DNA of 64,000 bases from Spirosoma sp. 48-14 (GCF_001898575.1 NZ_MKUD01000009.1:322422-386421); one strand, 5' to 3'. Shown: positions 1 through 10,434, numbered from the stretch's first letter. Notes: generated by a model not told the origin, from the sequence alone. Numbers and translations are program-made.

Positions 1-66
1 AGTAATGCGGCTGGAAAGCCTCACATTCACAGTCGCTAGTATGTGCGGATTTCCAGCCGCGTTACT
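1..66. repeat. Intergenic inverted repeat, 26-bp arms
   Basis: The arms at 1-26 and 41-66 are complementary apart from three mismatches, with a 14-nt loop. The outer part (GTAATGCGGCTGGAAA) resembles the arms of the repeat at 44676-44734 (GTAATGCGGGTGGAAA), so the two look like members of one dispersed palindromic family. The right arm runs into the end of the aldo/keto reductase gene and may act as its terminator; no T-run is visible. The true left edge may lie outside the window. Confidence 0.75.
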
Positions 67-1117
67 TCACGACGATGGAGGGCGGTGTAAAATTATACGC
101 TCCCAGCCGATCGCTACTTTGCCGTTGAATCATCCACTGTGGGTAGGGTTTGGGGTTGCCGCTCACCTCGTCGAGTTGTTCGAGCTGCTCATTCGTCAGG
201 CTCACTTCTACGGCTTTAATATTGTCCAGAAGTTGATCGGTATTTTTAGCGCCGATGATTACGCTTGTAACAGCTGGCTGAGCCAGCACCCAGGCCAGCG
301 CAATACGGGCGACCGAAACCCCATGCGACTCACCAATAGCCTGCATCACTTCGATTATGTCGTACGCACGCTCCTGATTGACAGGTGGGAAATTAAACTC
401 CAGTCGTCGCGAGTCGCCTTCGGGCTTGTTGTCACGGGTATATTTTCCTGACAGGAAACCGCCCGCCAGTGGACTCCAGGGCAAAATAGCCATATGCTGA
501 TCCTGCACCATTGGAACAATTTCGTTTTCAATATCTCGACCCGCAATGGAGTAGTAGTTCTGGGTGGAGATAAACTTCGTCCAGCCATATTTTTCGGCAA
601 TTCCGTTGGCTTTCATTACCTGCCAGGCCGCCAGATTCGAACAGCCTATGTACCGAACCTTGCCACTCCGCACCACATCTTCCAGCCCGCGCATGGTTTC
701 TTCCAATGGCGTAATGGGGTCGAAGCCGTGAATCTGGTACAGATCAACGTGGTCCGTCTGAAGGCGCTTCAGGCTCCCTTCAATCTGCTGCATAATCTGA
801 TAGCGACCCAAGCCAACCTGATTTTTGCCTTCGCCCATGCGGCCACGTACTTTGGTCGCAATGACGAGTTCATCCCGCGATAAACCGAGCGACTTAATGG
901 CCTGCCCTAGCAGCCGTTCGGATTCACCAAACGAATACACATTGGCGGTATCAATAAAATTAATGCCGTTATCGACTGCCGTTTTCACAATATCATTGAC
1001 GGCGTTCTGTTGAAGTTCGCCCATGGCTTTCCAGTAGCCATTTCCACCAAACGTCATTGTTCCCAGGCATAGTTCGGAGACGAGTACGCCGGTATTTCCA
1101 AGCTGGTTGTATTTCAT
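62..1117 (-). CDS. Aldo/keto reductase
   Basis: A 351-residue cytoplasmic NADPH-dependent aldo/keto reductase of the YajO/Tas-like group. The N-terminus (MKYNQLGNTGVLVSELCLGT) is typical. The catalytic tetrad is visible: Asp in FIDTANVYSFGESE with its Tyr, Lys in IATKVRGR and His in YQIHGFD. The NADP-binding C-terminal part contains SVIIGAKNTDQL. The length is normal for the family. It lies about 100 bp downstream of a short-chain dehydrogenase on the same strand, so the two may be co-transcribed. The substrate cannot be told from sequence; sugar aldehydes or small aldehydes are likely for the family. Confidence 0.93.
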   Translation of the reverse strand: MKYNQLGNTGVLVSELCLGTMTFGGNGYWKAMGELQQNAVNDIVKTAVDNGINFIDTANVYSFGESERLLGQAIKSLGLSRDELVIATKVRGRMGEGKNQVGLGRYQIMQQIEGSLKRLQTDHVDLYQIHGFDPITPLEETMRGLEDVVRSGKVRYIGCSNLAAWQVMKANGIAEKYGWTKFISTQNYYSIAGRDIENEIVPMVQDQHMAILPWSPLAGGFLSGKYTRDNKPEGDSRRLEFNFPPVNQERAYDIIEVMQAIGESHGVSVARIALAWVLAQPAVTSVIIGAKNTDQLLDNIKAVEVSLTNEQLEQLDEVSGNPKPYPQWMIQRQSSDRLGAYNFTPPSIVVK

Positions 1118-1216
1118 CTGTTTGTTAATTGGGTTTAATTATCCAACCTCTAAACAACCGAATTGTTGGTCGGATGCATTGCGGTCGAACTGTATAAAAT
1201 AATGGCTTCACTGTAG

Positions 1217-2026
1217 CTATTGAAAAAATCGCTGGCTTATACCTTGCCGGAATGATTCGTCACCTACTTGCAGGCGCAGGGCATAGGTAGCCTGGGCATC
1301 CTCACCGGCTACATAGCGTAACTGGCTTTTACCATCTGTAGCGGCTTCATACACGACTTCGGCGATTTGTTCAGGTGTTGAATACTTTTCTAACCGTTGA
1401 GGGTCCGAAAATACAGCGGATACGTTTGCTACCGAGTCAGTATAGGCTTCATGCTGAGCCACTACCAGCGAACGACCGGCAAAATCGGTTTTTATACCAC
1501 CCGGAGAGACAGTTTTGACGCCGATACCAACTGTCGACAGCTCATACGACAAACTTTCGCTCCAGCCCTCTAAAGCCCACTTTGTAGCATGATATACTGA
1601 GTTGAACGGAAAAGTAACCAGGCCACCTATTGAGGTAGTAGTAATAAACAAGCCCGATCCTTTTTCCCGAAAATGGGGGATGAAGGCTTGCGTAACCCGA
1701 ATGACACCAAGTAGATTGGTTTCGATTTCCCGAACTATTTGTTCGTCGGTTGTACCTTCCAGTGGACCAAACAACCCATAACCTGCATTATTGAAAACGA
1801 CATCTATATCGCCCATACCAATTACCTGCTGGGCTACAGTCTGGATCTGGTCCAGGTTTGTAACGTCTAATGGAAGTAACTGAACGCTTTCCAGTTGAGC
1901 CAATTCTGCATCCTGTTCAGGTTTGCGCATAGTGGCAATTACATTCCACCCTTTATTGGCAAACAAAATCGCTGCGGCCTTGCCCAAACCGCTCGAAGCA
2001 CCAGTAATAAAAATTGTTTTTGACAT
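1217..2026 (-). CDS. Short-chain dehydrogenase/reductase (SDR)
   Basis: A classical SDR of about 269 residues. The NAD(P)-binding motif TGASSGLGKA is at the very N-terminus, NNAGYG follows near residue 85, a Ser lies in TTTSIGG and the active-site YxxxK is in VYHATKWALEG. The start at 2026 (MSKTIFITG) fits the family; an upstream in-frame ATG at 2044 would add six residues. It is divergent from a MerR-type regulator, with a perfect 14-bp palindrome between them. Regulation by that neighbour, perhaps in response to an aldehyde or other electrophile, is inferred from this layout. Confidence 0.93.
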   Translation of the reverse strand: MSKTIFITGASSGLGKAAAILFANKGWNVIATMRKPEQDAELAQLESVQLLPLDVTNLDQIQTVAQQVIGMGDIDVVFNNAGYGLFGPLEGTTDEQIVREIETNLLGVIRVTQAFIPHFREKGSGLFITTTSIGGLVTFPFNSVYHATKWALEGWSESLSYELSTVGIGVKTVSPGGIKTDFAGRSLVVAQHEAYTDSVANVSAVFSDPQRLEKYSTPEQIAEVVYEAATDGKSQLRYVAGEDAQATYALRLQVGDESFRQGISQRFFQ

Positions 2027-2063
2027 GGGTCTGAATGGTTTCATATTCGCATAGTTAACAAAG

Positions 2064-2077
2064 TGGAGTTAACTCCA
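2064..2077. promoter_or_regulatory. Candidate MerR operator (perfect 14-bp palindrome)
   Basis: TGGAGTTAACTCCA is a perfect palindrome in the 64-82 bp divergent gap between the SDR and the MerR-family gene. GAGTTAACTC-type dyads are the kind of site used by MerR/AdhR-like regulators that control adjacent oxidoreductases. The position makes it a good candidate for autoregulation plus control of the SDR. Confidence 0.65.
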
Positions 2078-2108
2078 GAATTCCCACTACGCTGAATTTT
2101 TTAGAAAT

Positions 2109-2453
2109 ATGTATATCCGTGAGCTAGCCGATCGAACAGGTTTTACCGTCGATACAATCCGTTTTTATGAAAAGTTACATATTGTGCAAAGCTTGAGAAC
2201 TAGCCGCCGAGGGCGCCGGCAATACGATGAATCCCATGTGACTGCGTTATTACAGATCAAGTTCATCAAGGCTATGGGGTTCTCACTTAAAGATATTCAG
2301 GAAAAATTTATGGATTGGCAGGCAGGTCGCTTAACCAACGCCGAAAAGAGGGCGATTCTGGAAACTCAACTTCAGAAGATGGATGAAGCAGCCTCCCAAA
2401 TTGAGCAGGTCAGGCGATACCTGATCCATAAAATTGGTCTGTTTCCTGATTAA
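2109..2453 (+). CDS. MerR-family transcriptional regulator
   Basis: A 114-residue one-domain MerR regulator. The N-terminal winged helix (YIRELADRTGFTVDTIRFYEKLHIVQSLRTSRRGRRQYDES) has the family pattern of a first HTH helix followed by the IRFYE wing. A dimerisation coiled coil follows (residues about 75-105). There is no C-terminal effector domain and no Cys cluster, so the signal is not evident. It is divergent from the SDR and ends only 8 bp from the end of the convergent sprA gene, leaving no room for a separate terminator. Confidence 0.92.
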   Translation: MYIRELADRTGFTVDTIRFYEKLHIVQSLRTSRRGRRQYDESHVTALLQIKFIKAMGFSLKDIQEKFMDWQAGRLTNAEKRAILETQLQKMDEAASQIEQVRRYLIHKIGLFPD

Positions 2454-2461
2454 GTCAGCGC

Positions 2462-5400
2462 CTATTCAGCCAGATTAAACTTCAATTGTACCCCGCCCGA
2501 CGTGGTAGCCCGCTTGAACGAATTCGATACGAGTGGGTCGTTGAACGTACGGTCGAAATAAAGATTGAAATTCAATCGGCGACTGACAATGTAACTGATC
2601 TGCGGGCGTAACTGGAAGTTCACGTTACCGGCCGTAACAGTCTGTTCAGCATCCAGTTTTCGCTGAATCGTGCGTGTATCCCGGAAGGTCAGCGCACAGG
2701 AGAACGTCAGGTCGTTTTTCAGTTTTTTGTAGGCCCCGTTAATACGGAACGGTATCCTGACGTTTTGCCGGGTAAAGCCCAGCGACGCGGTCAAATCCTT
2801 ATTGCTCAACTCAGCCACCTGAGCATTTGATAAACTCAGGGCTACATCCCGACTCTGATTGTATGACAGTTGTCCGCTAATCCGATTCTTTGTCTGAACC
2901 TGAACACCAATCATCGGCGCAAACTTCTCCGACATGGTAATGGTGCTCATGGCGACGATAGGCATAAACTGGCCTAGCTGGTTTGTCAGCGTACCGACGC
3001 CAAAGTCCTGCACAGCCAGATTTACGTAGGCCGCTCCATAATCCAGATTGGAGATGTAATTACCGACACTATAGGTCGATGTATAGCTATGGTTGATCGT
3101 AAATGCACTAAACGCTTTTTTAATAAACCCTAAACCTGATAAGCCATTGTACGTGACCTGCCAGTTGGGCAGTGGGAAATTATAAAAAGGCGAGAACTTT
3201 GCTTTTTCTTTCTGCTGCCCACTATACGCTGCAAAAAACGATGGAATCAATACATCCTGCGCATTCAGATCGTAAGTACCGGCACGGCCACCTTCTCGGG
3301 CCTGTTGATTAAGCTTACCCGCAAAGTACGCTCGATAACTCTCCAGACTGTCGAAGAGTACCGAGGTGTTATCGCTCCGCAGCCCTTTGAAGGCCGTACG
3401 GAACGACCAGAACGACATACTGAATTGACCACTCCGCACTGGCGATTGCGTTTCAAATGGCCCACCCTGCGAACCCGGCCGGAAGTATTCCTGATAGGCA
3501 TCTGTCCGGTCGAGACGCCAGTTTATCTGCATTCGAAAATCTTTGAACGGTTCGAGGGTAGTACTGGCTGTAAACTTCTTGGTGATGTTCTGCTGGAAAG
3601 GTGTATTCAATACCGTGCTAGGCGTCAGCCAACCTTTCTGAGCCGCTTTGTAGGCAATGTTCCGATCCTGTCCACCCAATACGAAAGCAAGCCCCGGTGC
3701 ATTCTCGGCACTTAATCCAAATAATTTGGGCGATGGTAAGAAGCCCGGCAAGATAGTCGACTCCTGTAGATTATACGAGAAGTTAATCCCGCGAACGGTC
3801 AGCAAAGCCCGTGTAAAGTTTTTCAGCACTTTACTGTCACCACGCTCAATCTCTTCAATATCGCCTGGGTTCCGGGCGAAATTTTTCCGAACGGGAGCTG
3901 GTGTATTGGCAAAACGTAGGTACCGGATTTTGTTATACAACCGGATCAGATCAACCCGCCCTGTTACACCACGCTCGCGGTTGTTACGAATAATATTGCC
4001 AAACGGCACACCCAAAGAATCAGCAATACCAAATGAGTTGGCCTGAAACTGATACCCTACGCCATAGGTAGCATCGGCCGCAATCCAGTCGAGCAGTGGA
4101 ATTTTGTCGAGCGGTAATCGATACGTGGCCCGAATATCCTGCACAAAGTTTTTGATCCGTCCTAAATGCTTAATGCTATTCCAGATCGAGTCACGTTTAG
4201 CCTGAGTGTTGATGTCACCCGCTGGTTCGTCGATAATCGCATTGGCCTGGGCGTGGTACGTCAATACCAGGCTGCGCGTCAGGTTCCAGGTCAGATCGTA
4301 GTAGCGGTTGAACAGGAAGTATTTTTCAAACTGCGGCAGAATCCCATTGGTCGTCAGGTCCGACGAACGAAGCTGCGTTTTGATGTAACTCCGGTCCATG
4401 TCGGTTCGGATCGAAACCAGCGATGGCACCAGAGTCAGGTTAAAATCCTTCAGCCAGCGCAGGTAAGGAGCCTCGAATGACCGAACATTTTTGAATGGTT
4501 CGAATGCCCGTGGCTGAGCGCTATAGGTATACGAAATGCCGCCTTTATTCTGTCGTTGCAGGTACTCCTGTGTCAGAATGTTCGTGCGTTTCATGTCGTT
4601 GAAGGCGTAGGTAAAGGCAAAGTTCTCAATATCCCAGAAGTGCGATTTGGCATTCGGGTTTGTCTTTACCTTCCTGACATTCGAGAAATTGTAGCCCCGT
4701 CGGGTCGTATTATCCTGTACTAGCTGCCGATAACTATTACGCTCGGCGTCATTCGCTTTTGTCGAAAGCGACGTTTCCAGCGGCATATCGGGATCAAGCG
4801 GATCGAAATGCGGATCGACGTTCCGATGGTCGTAGTTGACATAGAACGGAATCTTCAAGCCCCAGGTGGCTGGCAGGAATTTGTCGATTGCCAGGGCCGA
4901 CGACAAACCAAACTCCGTGGTTGTTTCAAGGGCCCGGTCTCCGATTCGACTTTGTACGCCACCAAAGCCAAAGGTCGTAATTCGGCCGGAAGCAGTTAAC
5001 GTACCTAAATCCGCCAGCTTCATGCTTAAAGCCGCTACGGCTGCCGTTCCAGCATGTTGATCGTAGCCATTGGCTCGTAGTTCATCTACCCAGACGGTAA
5101 ACGTTTTCGGCCGTTCACCATCGCCCACAATTTTAGGATTACGTACCCCAATCATGATCGACTGTACCGAACTCAAATCGGGGTTACCGACTATCGTTAT
5201 CTGATAAACGCCATTTGAAGACGTCTGTGTGTAGGGCAACGAGGTCCGGCGGCCAAATTCGCGGTTGCGGTTTGCTTTCAGGTTGATCAGTTCGGCTAAA
5301 GCAATGTCCAGTTGATTAGCCGCTGGCCAGATAGCATCGGCATCGGTCACGCTTGGGAGCGTAGCAATCAGGCGGGGAATTTCGATTTCGTAGTAGTTGT

Positions 5401-8400
5401 CGGTATAATCGGTTCCAATCCGTACAAACGCCGAAACTTGCCCACTTTCGTTGTCGGGGTTGTGCATGTGCACGAACATTTTGAGCCGCTCCCGGAACAA
5501 CAGATTGAAATTCGTGTTTTTGAACGCCCCCCGTGAGTCACCATCACGCAGGTTTGTTACGCTCAGACGCATCGACTGCTCGTTCAGTTCAACCACGTTT
5601 GGCTGGGTATAATCGCGGTCACGAACGTAGCCGGGTGGAACCGAATAGACGTATTTATCACCGCCCTGCGACGTAACCTGTGTACTGCTGTTTTCTTCAA
5701 TATTAACCGTCGATACTGTAAAGTTCGCATCGTATGGTTCGGGGACTTCCTGCAAACCGTGCTGATTCAGGTCTCCTGTATACTTACGGTACTGGTTGGC
5801 CTCCATTTGCAACTCAGCAAAGCGAAGTACTACCGGATTATCAAAATCCGTCAGATACATCCGCATAAACCGGATGGATTTAAAGCCGTTGATACTCCCC
5901 ACCTTCCGCAGGTATTCCCGCACTGGAATTCGGAACTGATACCAGTTTACAATACCACCCGGAGCGCCTTTTGTGGGCACAGATACCTTATCGACAATGT
6001 ATTTATTCTGCCCTACTTCGATTTTTCCGGGTTGCAGATCCAGTTCGTATTCGTAATAGGCTTCATTATCATTAATGGTGTTGTCGATGTTCAGATCTTC
6101 AATATCGGGCAGGGTCGATGAAGCTGGGGTCAGGTATTGGTTAGCACTCGTATTTTCGGGAGAATTGTTCTCCATACCCATATACCGCTTGTACCGGGCA
6201 ATGATGTATTTCTGCCGGTCGGCTTCTTCACCCAGATAAAATTTAAAATCATCGCCCGATGGGTCATCTTCAATGGCAGCCCTGGCGTCAGGATTATTGG
6301 TTATTTTGGGTAGAACTGTGTTCAGGTAATTTCTGTAGAAATCTTTCTCAGCGACTACACCAGCCGGAATGGTAGGCTGGCTACTCAGCCCGTCCAGTCC
6401 AATGTCCTGTTGCTCCCGAGAGCCACTCTGGAAGGCATTCGTCACAAATTGGCGGGTTGGTGCCCGTCCCCAGGCGGTAGTCTCCGTACCCGGATTTCGG
6501 GCGCTGATGGCCGAATCGAGCGGGAAGCCATTTTCAAATTCGTAGCGACTGTCTTTAATAACGTCTTCCGAAATATCGCCCAGGTTAAATACCAGCTTCC
6601 CACCGCGTACACGGCCCGTATTATCAAAGAACTGGCTCGCATCGGGTCCACCCCGAATCTTGCCGGATTCTCCGGGCACGAACGGGTCCATAAGCCAGAA
6701 CGTGATGTTTTCGATATTGGCATTATCGAAGTCGATGTCTGAGGCAATGGCTCGGGTAACCGAACCAAAATTGCCCCTTGGGTTAGGAAGGTGCCCGTTC
6801 TGGTCGAGATTGGGGTTATAGTTGTACATACCCCGCTCGCTGGGGAAGTAGGCTACGTCCAGAATATTCTCAGGTAACTGAACCGGCCGCGCCGACCGCC
6901 CCGGAAATAATTCCTGTGGCAGAAATGGGCGTTCATATACGTGGGAATTGGCGTCGTCCACATCAATATTGGACGATACACCCAACACACCTGTTGAACC
7001 GAAAATACTAGGATCGACCGTATAGACCGAAACCAGCGCCCGGTTGTAGGCATACGGCAGTGGATCGGCAAAGGACCCTTGTGGGAACTGTTGTGGTGTA
7101 GCGCCCAACCGCCAGCGAGTGGGCTGACGAGTCAGATCGTAAATGGTACGGGCCGCTTCAAAATCGTCCAGATAGCTCTCGTTACGCGCTCTTGGGTTTG
7201 TGCCTGGAAACAGTTGGGCTACTTCGCCCGTAAACTGAACGGTCGATAATTCCTTAGTCTGTACACCGGGCAAGGCATCGAGCAGGCGCGTCAGCCCGGG
7301 TGCATCTTTCCGAATATTGGCATTCAGACCGACAATCGTGTTATTAACCGGCTCATTTCCAAGCGCTACACGCGTCAGAAAACCAGCCGGTGTTTCTTTC
7401 ATGTGCATGGCCGTTAAGCCAATGCTGATGTCACGATTGATGGCATAATCCAGCCGGGTTCCGATCAGTGTCCGAATCTGGTTCTGGAATAAATCAGGTT
7501 GTTCGTAGCTAATCCTGATTTCACGCCCGGAATTGGTTACGCTTTCATTGATGATCCGCAATCGGCCCGACTGCCCATCCAACACATAATCCTGCCCCGG
7601 CGTCAAAGGAACCCCTCCTGCTGTTACTTGAACCGACTGCTCATTGACGCCGTATGGCAACTGCACATCGGCTCCATTGCCTGACTGGAATGACCCTTTC
7701 AGGAAAAATTTATCTAAGGCAGCAAGCTGAGCGGCATCAGCTTTTGTGGTTGTGTAGAGTTGCTTGAACACATATTTCGCCTTCAACGCATCTTCATCGG
7801 CATCGAACTGCTTCTCCAGATAGGACCCAAACGGCTCCAATACCGGGAAAATGATTTTGCCGTATCGACTGTCGATCGTGTAGTTTTCAACATAGTCGAA
7901 ATTACCGTCGGGCTGGGCATCCAACTGTTGGTTCAATCGGTCCATACCAAAAAGCTGAACCAGAGGCCGGTTCTGCGTCCGACGGCCTTCCTGCAAGTTC
8001 GGGTTGTCGATCCCCGTCAGGTCGTCTTTGTAAATAACCCGCAACTGGAAACCCTGACGTGTGATTTGGGATGTGCTGAGTGAATAGATGTTTTTCATCA
8101 TCAGGTTCCACATCGGCAACTGAAGATTATTGCGCAGGGTTGACGACTTCAACAGTTTCAGCACCAGTACTTCATCGGCTCGTCGTGACTGATAATCTTC
8201 GGTCAGTTCCCCCACTTTATACCGACGGCCCTGATAGGTGTACTCGTAGGCCACGGCCAGAATTTCGTCGTTCCGAAGTGGTGTTACTAAGGAAATATAG
8301 CCTAGATCGGGTTGTAATCTGAATTCTTTATCGGTCAGTCGTTTAGCCCCCCGAAGCAAATCGTAGTCCGTTCCTTTGGCGAGCTGGAACGAGTTGACCA

Positions 8401-10189
8401 ACTGATCGTTTGTCTGATCGATTTGCCGGAATGGCTGGTTTGGCTGGGCAGTTAGCTTCGTAAATAAACCATTGGATGAGTTATCCGTTGGCGTACGGTT
8501 GTTTCGCGAAAATGGTGTCAGATTACCATTGGTCTGGTTGTAGGGATTGCCTTCGCCCAGATCCTGAAAACCGACAATGTTACGAAGGGTTTCGGTGGTG
8601 TTGGTCCGGTTGGTTACGTAGATTTCTACCCGCGTTACGTTCACACCCGAGGTAACTTGCGGCAACGTTTTCAGCGATGACTCGTAAAGAGACCTGAAAA
8701 ACTGGGACAGGAAAAAGTGCTGGTTCTCATCGTAATTATCAGCCCGAATTTCGAACGGGCGGTTCGAGGTGCCTCCACGTAGCACGATCTCATTCTTCCG
8801 GGACCGTTGTTGTGAAGCGACGAGCGTAGCATTCAACTTCCCAAACCGTAGCTGCGTTTTGATCCCAAACAGGTTTTGCACCCCCGGAATGAGCTGACTA
8901 TTAACAGCCCAGCTAATATTACCGACCTCCAGACCCTGAATAATGCTCTCGTTCTGAGGGGTAAAGTTTGGCATTCCGGGCATTGACCCGTTCACTCCAG
9001 GAACATTCGGCAGGTTGGGCGCATTTGGCAGATTTGGCGCATTCGGTAACCCTGGTAAACTCGGCATACCCTGCCCCGTACCGAAAGCAGGCAAACCTCC
9101 ACCCGGCCGATAATTCAGTTTCAGGGCGTTCTCAAAATTGAAGCTAGCCTTCGTGTCGAAATTGGCCAGTACACCTAGCTTTTCACCAATTTTACCATTG
9201 AAGTTGATACTGATCTGTTCATTGAACAGGAAATTACCCGTCCGACGCTGACGAACAGGATAGGCGGGGTTATCGTTGAACTGATAGAGGTACCCAAAGT
9301 CGAGTGTAACAAAACCGTTCGGCTTAAAGTCGACCTGGCTACCGCCAAATAATCGATCAATGACGGGTGGAAGTTCTAGTTTAGGTACCAGGCCTCGGCC
9401 GCTGATGGCGCTCTGTCCATCGCGTTTAGCTCCGTATTCGCGCCAGAGATTCTGTTCAAGCGTCTGGTTCTGAATCTGATTATAAGTCGAGTAAGGAATT
9501 GTCTCGGCCGGACGATAGGGCAAGCCAAACTGCGACGGCGGCAATGACAGACCAGGAATCGGTTGCCCAGAAGCTGTTGTCGTAGAGGCAGCGGGCGTAA
9601 TAGGTTCATTACGTCCCGGCGTATTATTAGCCGGAGGAGCTCCCGACAGCGATACACCCGAACGCACTCGTTCCGTTACGCCAATACCCCCTGTCGGGCT
9701 AAGCCGGAAATCGGTCGAAACCCCTTTGGGATCTCGTAAAATAAATGGAGATCGGGATGGCCGTTCAGAGAAACGCGTTGCCCGACGATCGGGCCAGTTT
9801 ACCGTTGGCCGACGATTGGCACTGCGTGCCGCACGAATACTATCGTTTCGGTCCTGAATAGCCTGCTTAACCGAATCGGCCCGCATAATTGCTTTCCGGC
9901 GCGCTTCGGCCCGTGCGGAGTCGTTGGTGGCCTGTTGCCTTCGGGCAGCGGCACCGCGTCGGGCTGGTGTAGGTTGGTTCTGACCGACTGTTATACCCAG
10001 CCCAAGCAATACCCAGCATCCCAGCGTCAGCCACCCATTTGTCGCAAATGAGAAACGGCTGACAACGGAAAAAGTGTGATGGATAACAGGGATGTGAACA
10101 AAGTAAGGGTTCACCATTGAGGGTACTTTCGGGTTCAGAATTAGTAGCGTATGGAATGTCTTTCTATCAAACGGCCAAAAACGGCCCAT
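2462..10189 (-). CDS. sprA: Cell surface protein SprA, T9SS translocon channel
   Basis: A 2575-residue outer-membrane protein of the SprA/Sov family. In gliding Bacteroidota this family forms the giant beta-barrel pore of the type IX secretion system. Visible hallmarks are a hydrophobic export signal near residues 50-70, an Arg/Ala-rich low-complexity stretch, family sequences such as FGIKTQLRFGKLNATLV and YLDDFEAARTIYDL, many aromatic beta-strand segments, and a C-terminal strand ending in VQLKFNLAE. Length is slightly above the usual 2400 or so. The start is uncertain: an in-frame Met about 25 residues in (MVNPYFVH) would give a shorter leader. A Pro/Asn-rich NAPNLP repeat lies near residues 380-395. 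It is transcribed alone. Confidence 0.95.
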   Translation of the reverse strand: MGRFWPFDRKTFHTLLILNPKVPSMVNPYFVHIPVIHHTFSVVSRFSFATNGWLTLGCWVLLGLGITVGQNQPTPARRGAAARRQQATNDSARAEARRKAIMRADSVKQAIQDRNDSIRAARSANRRPTVNWPDRRATRFSERPSRSPFILRDPKGVSTDFRLSPTGGIGVTERVRSGVSLSGAPPANNTPGRNEPITPAASTTTASGQPIPGLSLPPSQFGLPYRPAETIPYSTYNQIQNQTLEQNLWREYGAKRDGQSAISGRGLVPKLELPPVIDRLFGGSQVDFKPNGFVTLDFGYLYQFNDNPAYPVRQRRTGNFLFNEQISINFNGKIGEKLGVLANFDTKASFNFENALKLNYRPGGGLPAFGTGQGMPSLPGLPNAPNLPNAPNLPNVPGVNGSMPGMPNFTPQNESIIQGLEVGNISWAVNSQLIPGVQNLFGIKTQLRFGKLNATLVASQQRSRKNEIVLRGGTSNRPFEIRADNYDENQHFFLSQFFRSLYESSLKTLPQVTSGVNVTRVEIYVTNRTNTTETLRNIVGFQDLGEGNPYNQTNGNLTPFSRNNRTPTDNSSNGLFTKLTAQPNQPFRQIDQTNDQLVNSFQLAKGTDYDLLRGAKRLTDKEFRLQPDLGYISLVTPLRNDEILAVAYEYTYQGRRYKVGELTEDYQSRRADEVLVLKLLKSSTLRNNLQLPMWNLMMKNIYSLSTSQITRQGFQLRVIYKDDLTGIDNPNLQEGRRTQNRPLVQLFGMDRLNQQLDAQPDGNFDYVENYTIDSRYGKIIFPVLEPFGSYLEKQFDADEDALKAKYVFKQLYTTTKADAAQLAALDKFFLKGSFQSGNGADVQLPYGVNEQSVQVTAGGVPLTPGQDYVLDGQSGRLRIINESVTNSGREIRISYEQPDLFQNQIRTLIGTRLDYAINRDISIGLTAMHMKETPAGFLTRVALGNEPVNNTIVGLNANIRKDAPGLTRLLDALPGVQTKELSTVQFTGEVAQLFPGTNPRARNESYLDDFEAARTIYDLTRQPTRWRLGATPQQFPQGSFADPLPYAYNRALVSVYTVDPSIFGSTGVLGVSSNIDVDDANSHVYERPFLPQELFPGRSARPVQLPENILDVAYFPSERGMYNYNPNLDQNGHLPNPRGNFGSVTRAIASDIDFDNANIENITFWLMDPFVPGESGKIRGGPDASQFFDNTGRVRGGKLVFNLGDISEDVIKDSRYEFENGFPLDSAISARNPGTETTAWGRAPTRQFVTNAFQSGSREQQDIGLDGLSSQPTIPAGVVAEKDFYRNYLNTVLPKITNNPDARAAIEDDPSGDDFKFYLGEEADRQKYIIARYKRYMGMENNSPENTSANQYLTPASSTLPDIEDLNIDNTINDNEAYYEYELDLQPGKIEVGQNKYIVDKVSVPTKGAPGGIVNWYQFRIPVREYLRKVGSINGFKSIRFMRMYLTDFDNPVVLRFAELQMEANQYRKYTGDLNQHGLQEVPEPYDANFTVSTVNIEENSSTQVTSQGGDKYVYSVPPGYVRDRDYTQPNVVELNEQSMRLSVTNLRDGDSRGAFKNTNFNLLFRERLKMFVHMHNPDNESGQVSAFVRIGTDYTDNYYEIEIPRLIATLPSVTDADAIWPAANQLDIALAELINLKANRNREFGRRTSLPYTQTSSNGVYQITIVGNPDLSSVQSIMIGVRNPKIVGDGERPKTFTVWVDELRANGYDQHAGTAAVAALSMKLADLGTLTASGRITTFGFGGVQSRIGDRALETTTEFGLSSALAIDKFLPATWGLKIPFYVNYDHRNVDPHFDPLDPDMPLETSLSTKANDAERNSYRQLVQDNTTRRGYNFSNVRKVKTNPNAKSHFWDIENFAFTYAFNDMKRTNILTQEYLQRQNKGGISYTYSAQPRAFEPFKNVRSFEAPYLRWLKDFNLTLVPSLVSIRTDMDRSYIKTQLRSSDLTTNGILPQFEKYFLFNRYYDLTWNLTRSLVLTYHAQANAIIDEPAGDINTQAKRDSIWNSIKHLGRIKNFVQDIRATYRLPLDKIPLLDWIAADATYGVGYQFQANSFGIADSLGVPFGNIIRNNRERGVTGRVDLIRLYNKIRYLRFANTPAPVRKNFARNPGDIEEIERGDSKVLKNFTRALLTVRGINFSYNLQESTILPGFLPSPKLFGLSAENAPGLAFVLGGQDRNIAYKAAQKGWLTPSTVLNTPFQQNITKKFTASTTLEPFKDFRMQINWRLDRTDAYQEYFRPGSQGGPFETQSPVRSGQFSMSFWSFRTAFKGLRSDNTSVLFDSLESYRAYFAGKLNQQAREGGRAGTYDLNAQDVLIPSFFAAYSGQQKEKAKFSPFYNFPLPNWQVTYNGLSGLGFIKKAFSAFTINHSYTSTYSVGNYISNLDYGAAYVNLAVQDFGVGTLTNQLGQFMPIVAMSTITMSEKFAPMIGVQVQTKNRISGQLSYNQSRDVALSLSNAQVAELSNKDLTASLGFTRQNVRIPFRINGAYKKLKNDLTFSCALTFRDTRTIQRKLDAEQTVTAGNVNFQLRPQISYIVSRRLNFNLYFDRTFNDPLVSNSFKRATTSGGVQLKFNLAE

Positions 10190-10250
10190 TCGTCTAACAG
10201 ATTAATAGATTTTTTAATAGGCTATACTTTGAATCGCTAAAGATAAGCCC

Positions 10251-10258
10251 CAAAAGTA
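10251..10258 (-). promoter_or_regulatory. Candidate sprA promoter -7 element
   Basis: On the minus strand this reads TACTTTTG, an exact match to the Bacteroidota -7 consensus TAnnTTTG, about 60 bp upstream of the sprA start. No clear TTTG -33 element is seen at the usual spacing, so the assignment is tentative. Confidence 0.4.
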
Positions 10259-10434
10259 AGCATTAAGGCGATGTCATACGAATGGTTTATTATGATTATC
10301 GATTAATTAATCCATAACGTTAAACTGCTATACAATTACCGGGCCATATTCCGTCTACATGACTGATCGGCTATTGGTCGAAAGAGAAATGGCCGACAGA
10401 AGCCTTGATTCAAGCAAAATGCCTATACTTGAAG

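Noticed and set aside
3305..9657. Many open frames of 60-136 codons on both strands within sprA
   Set aside because: They are shadows of the long sprA frame and have no family features.
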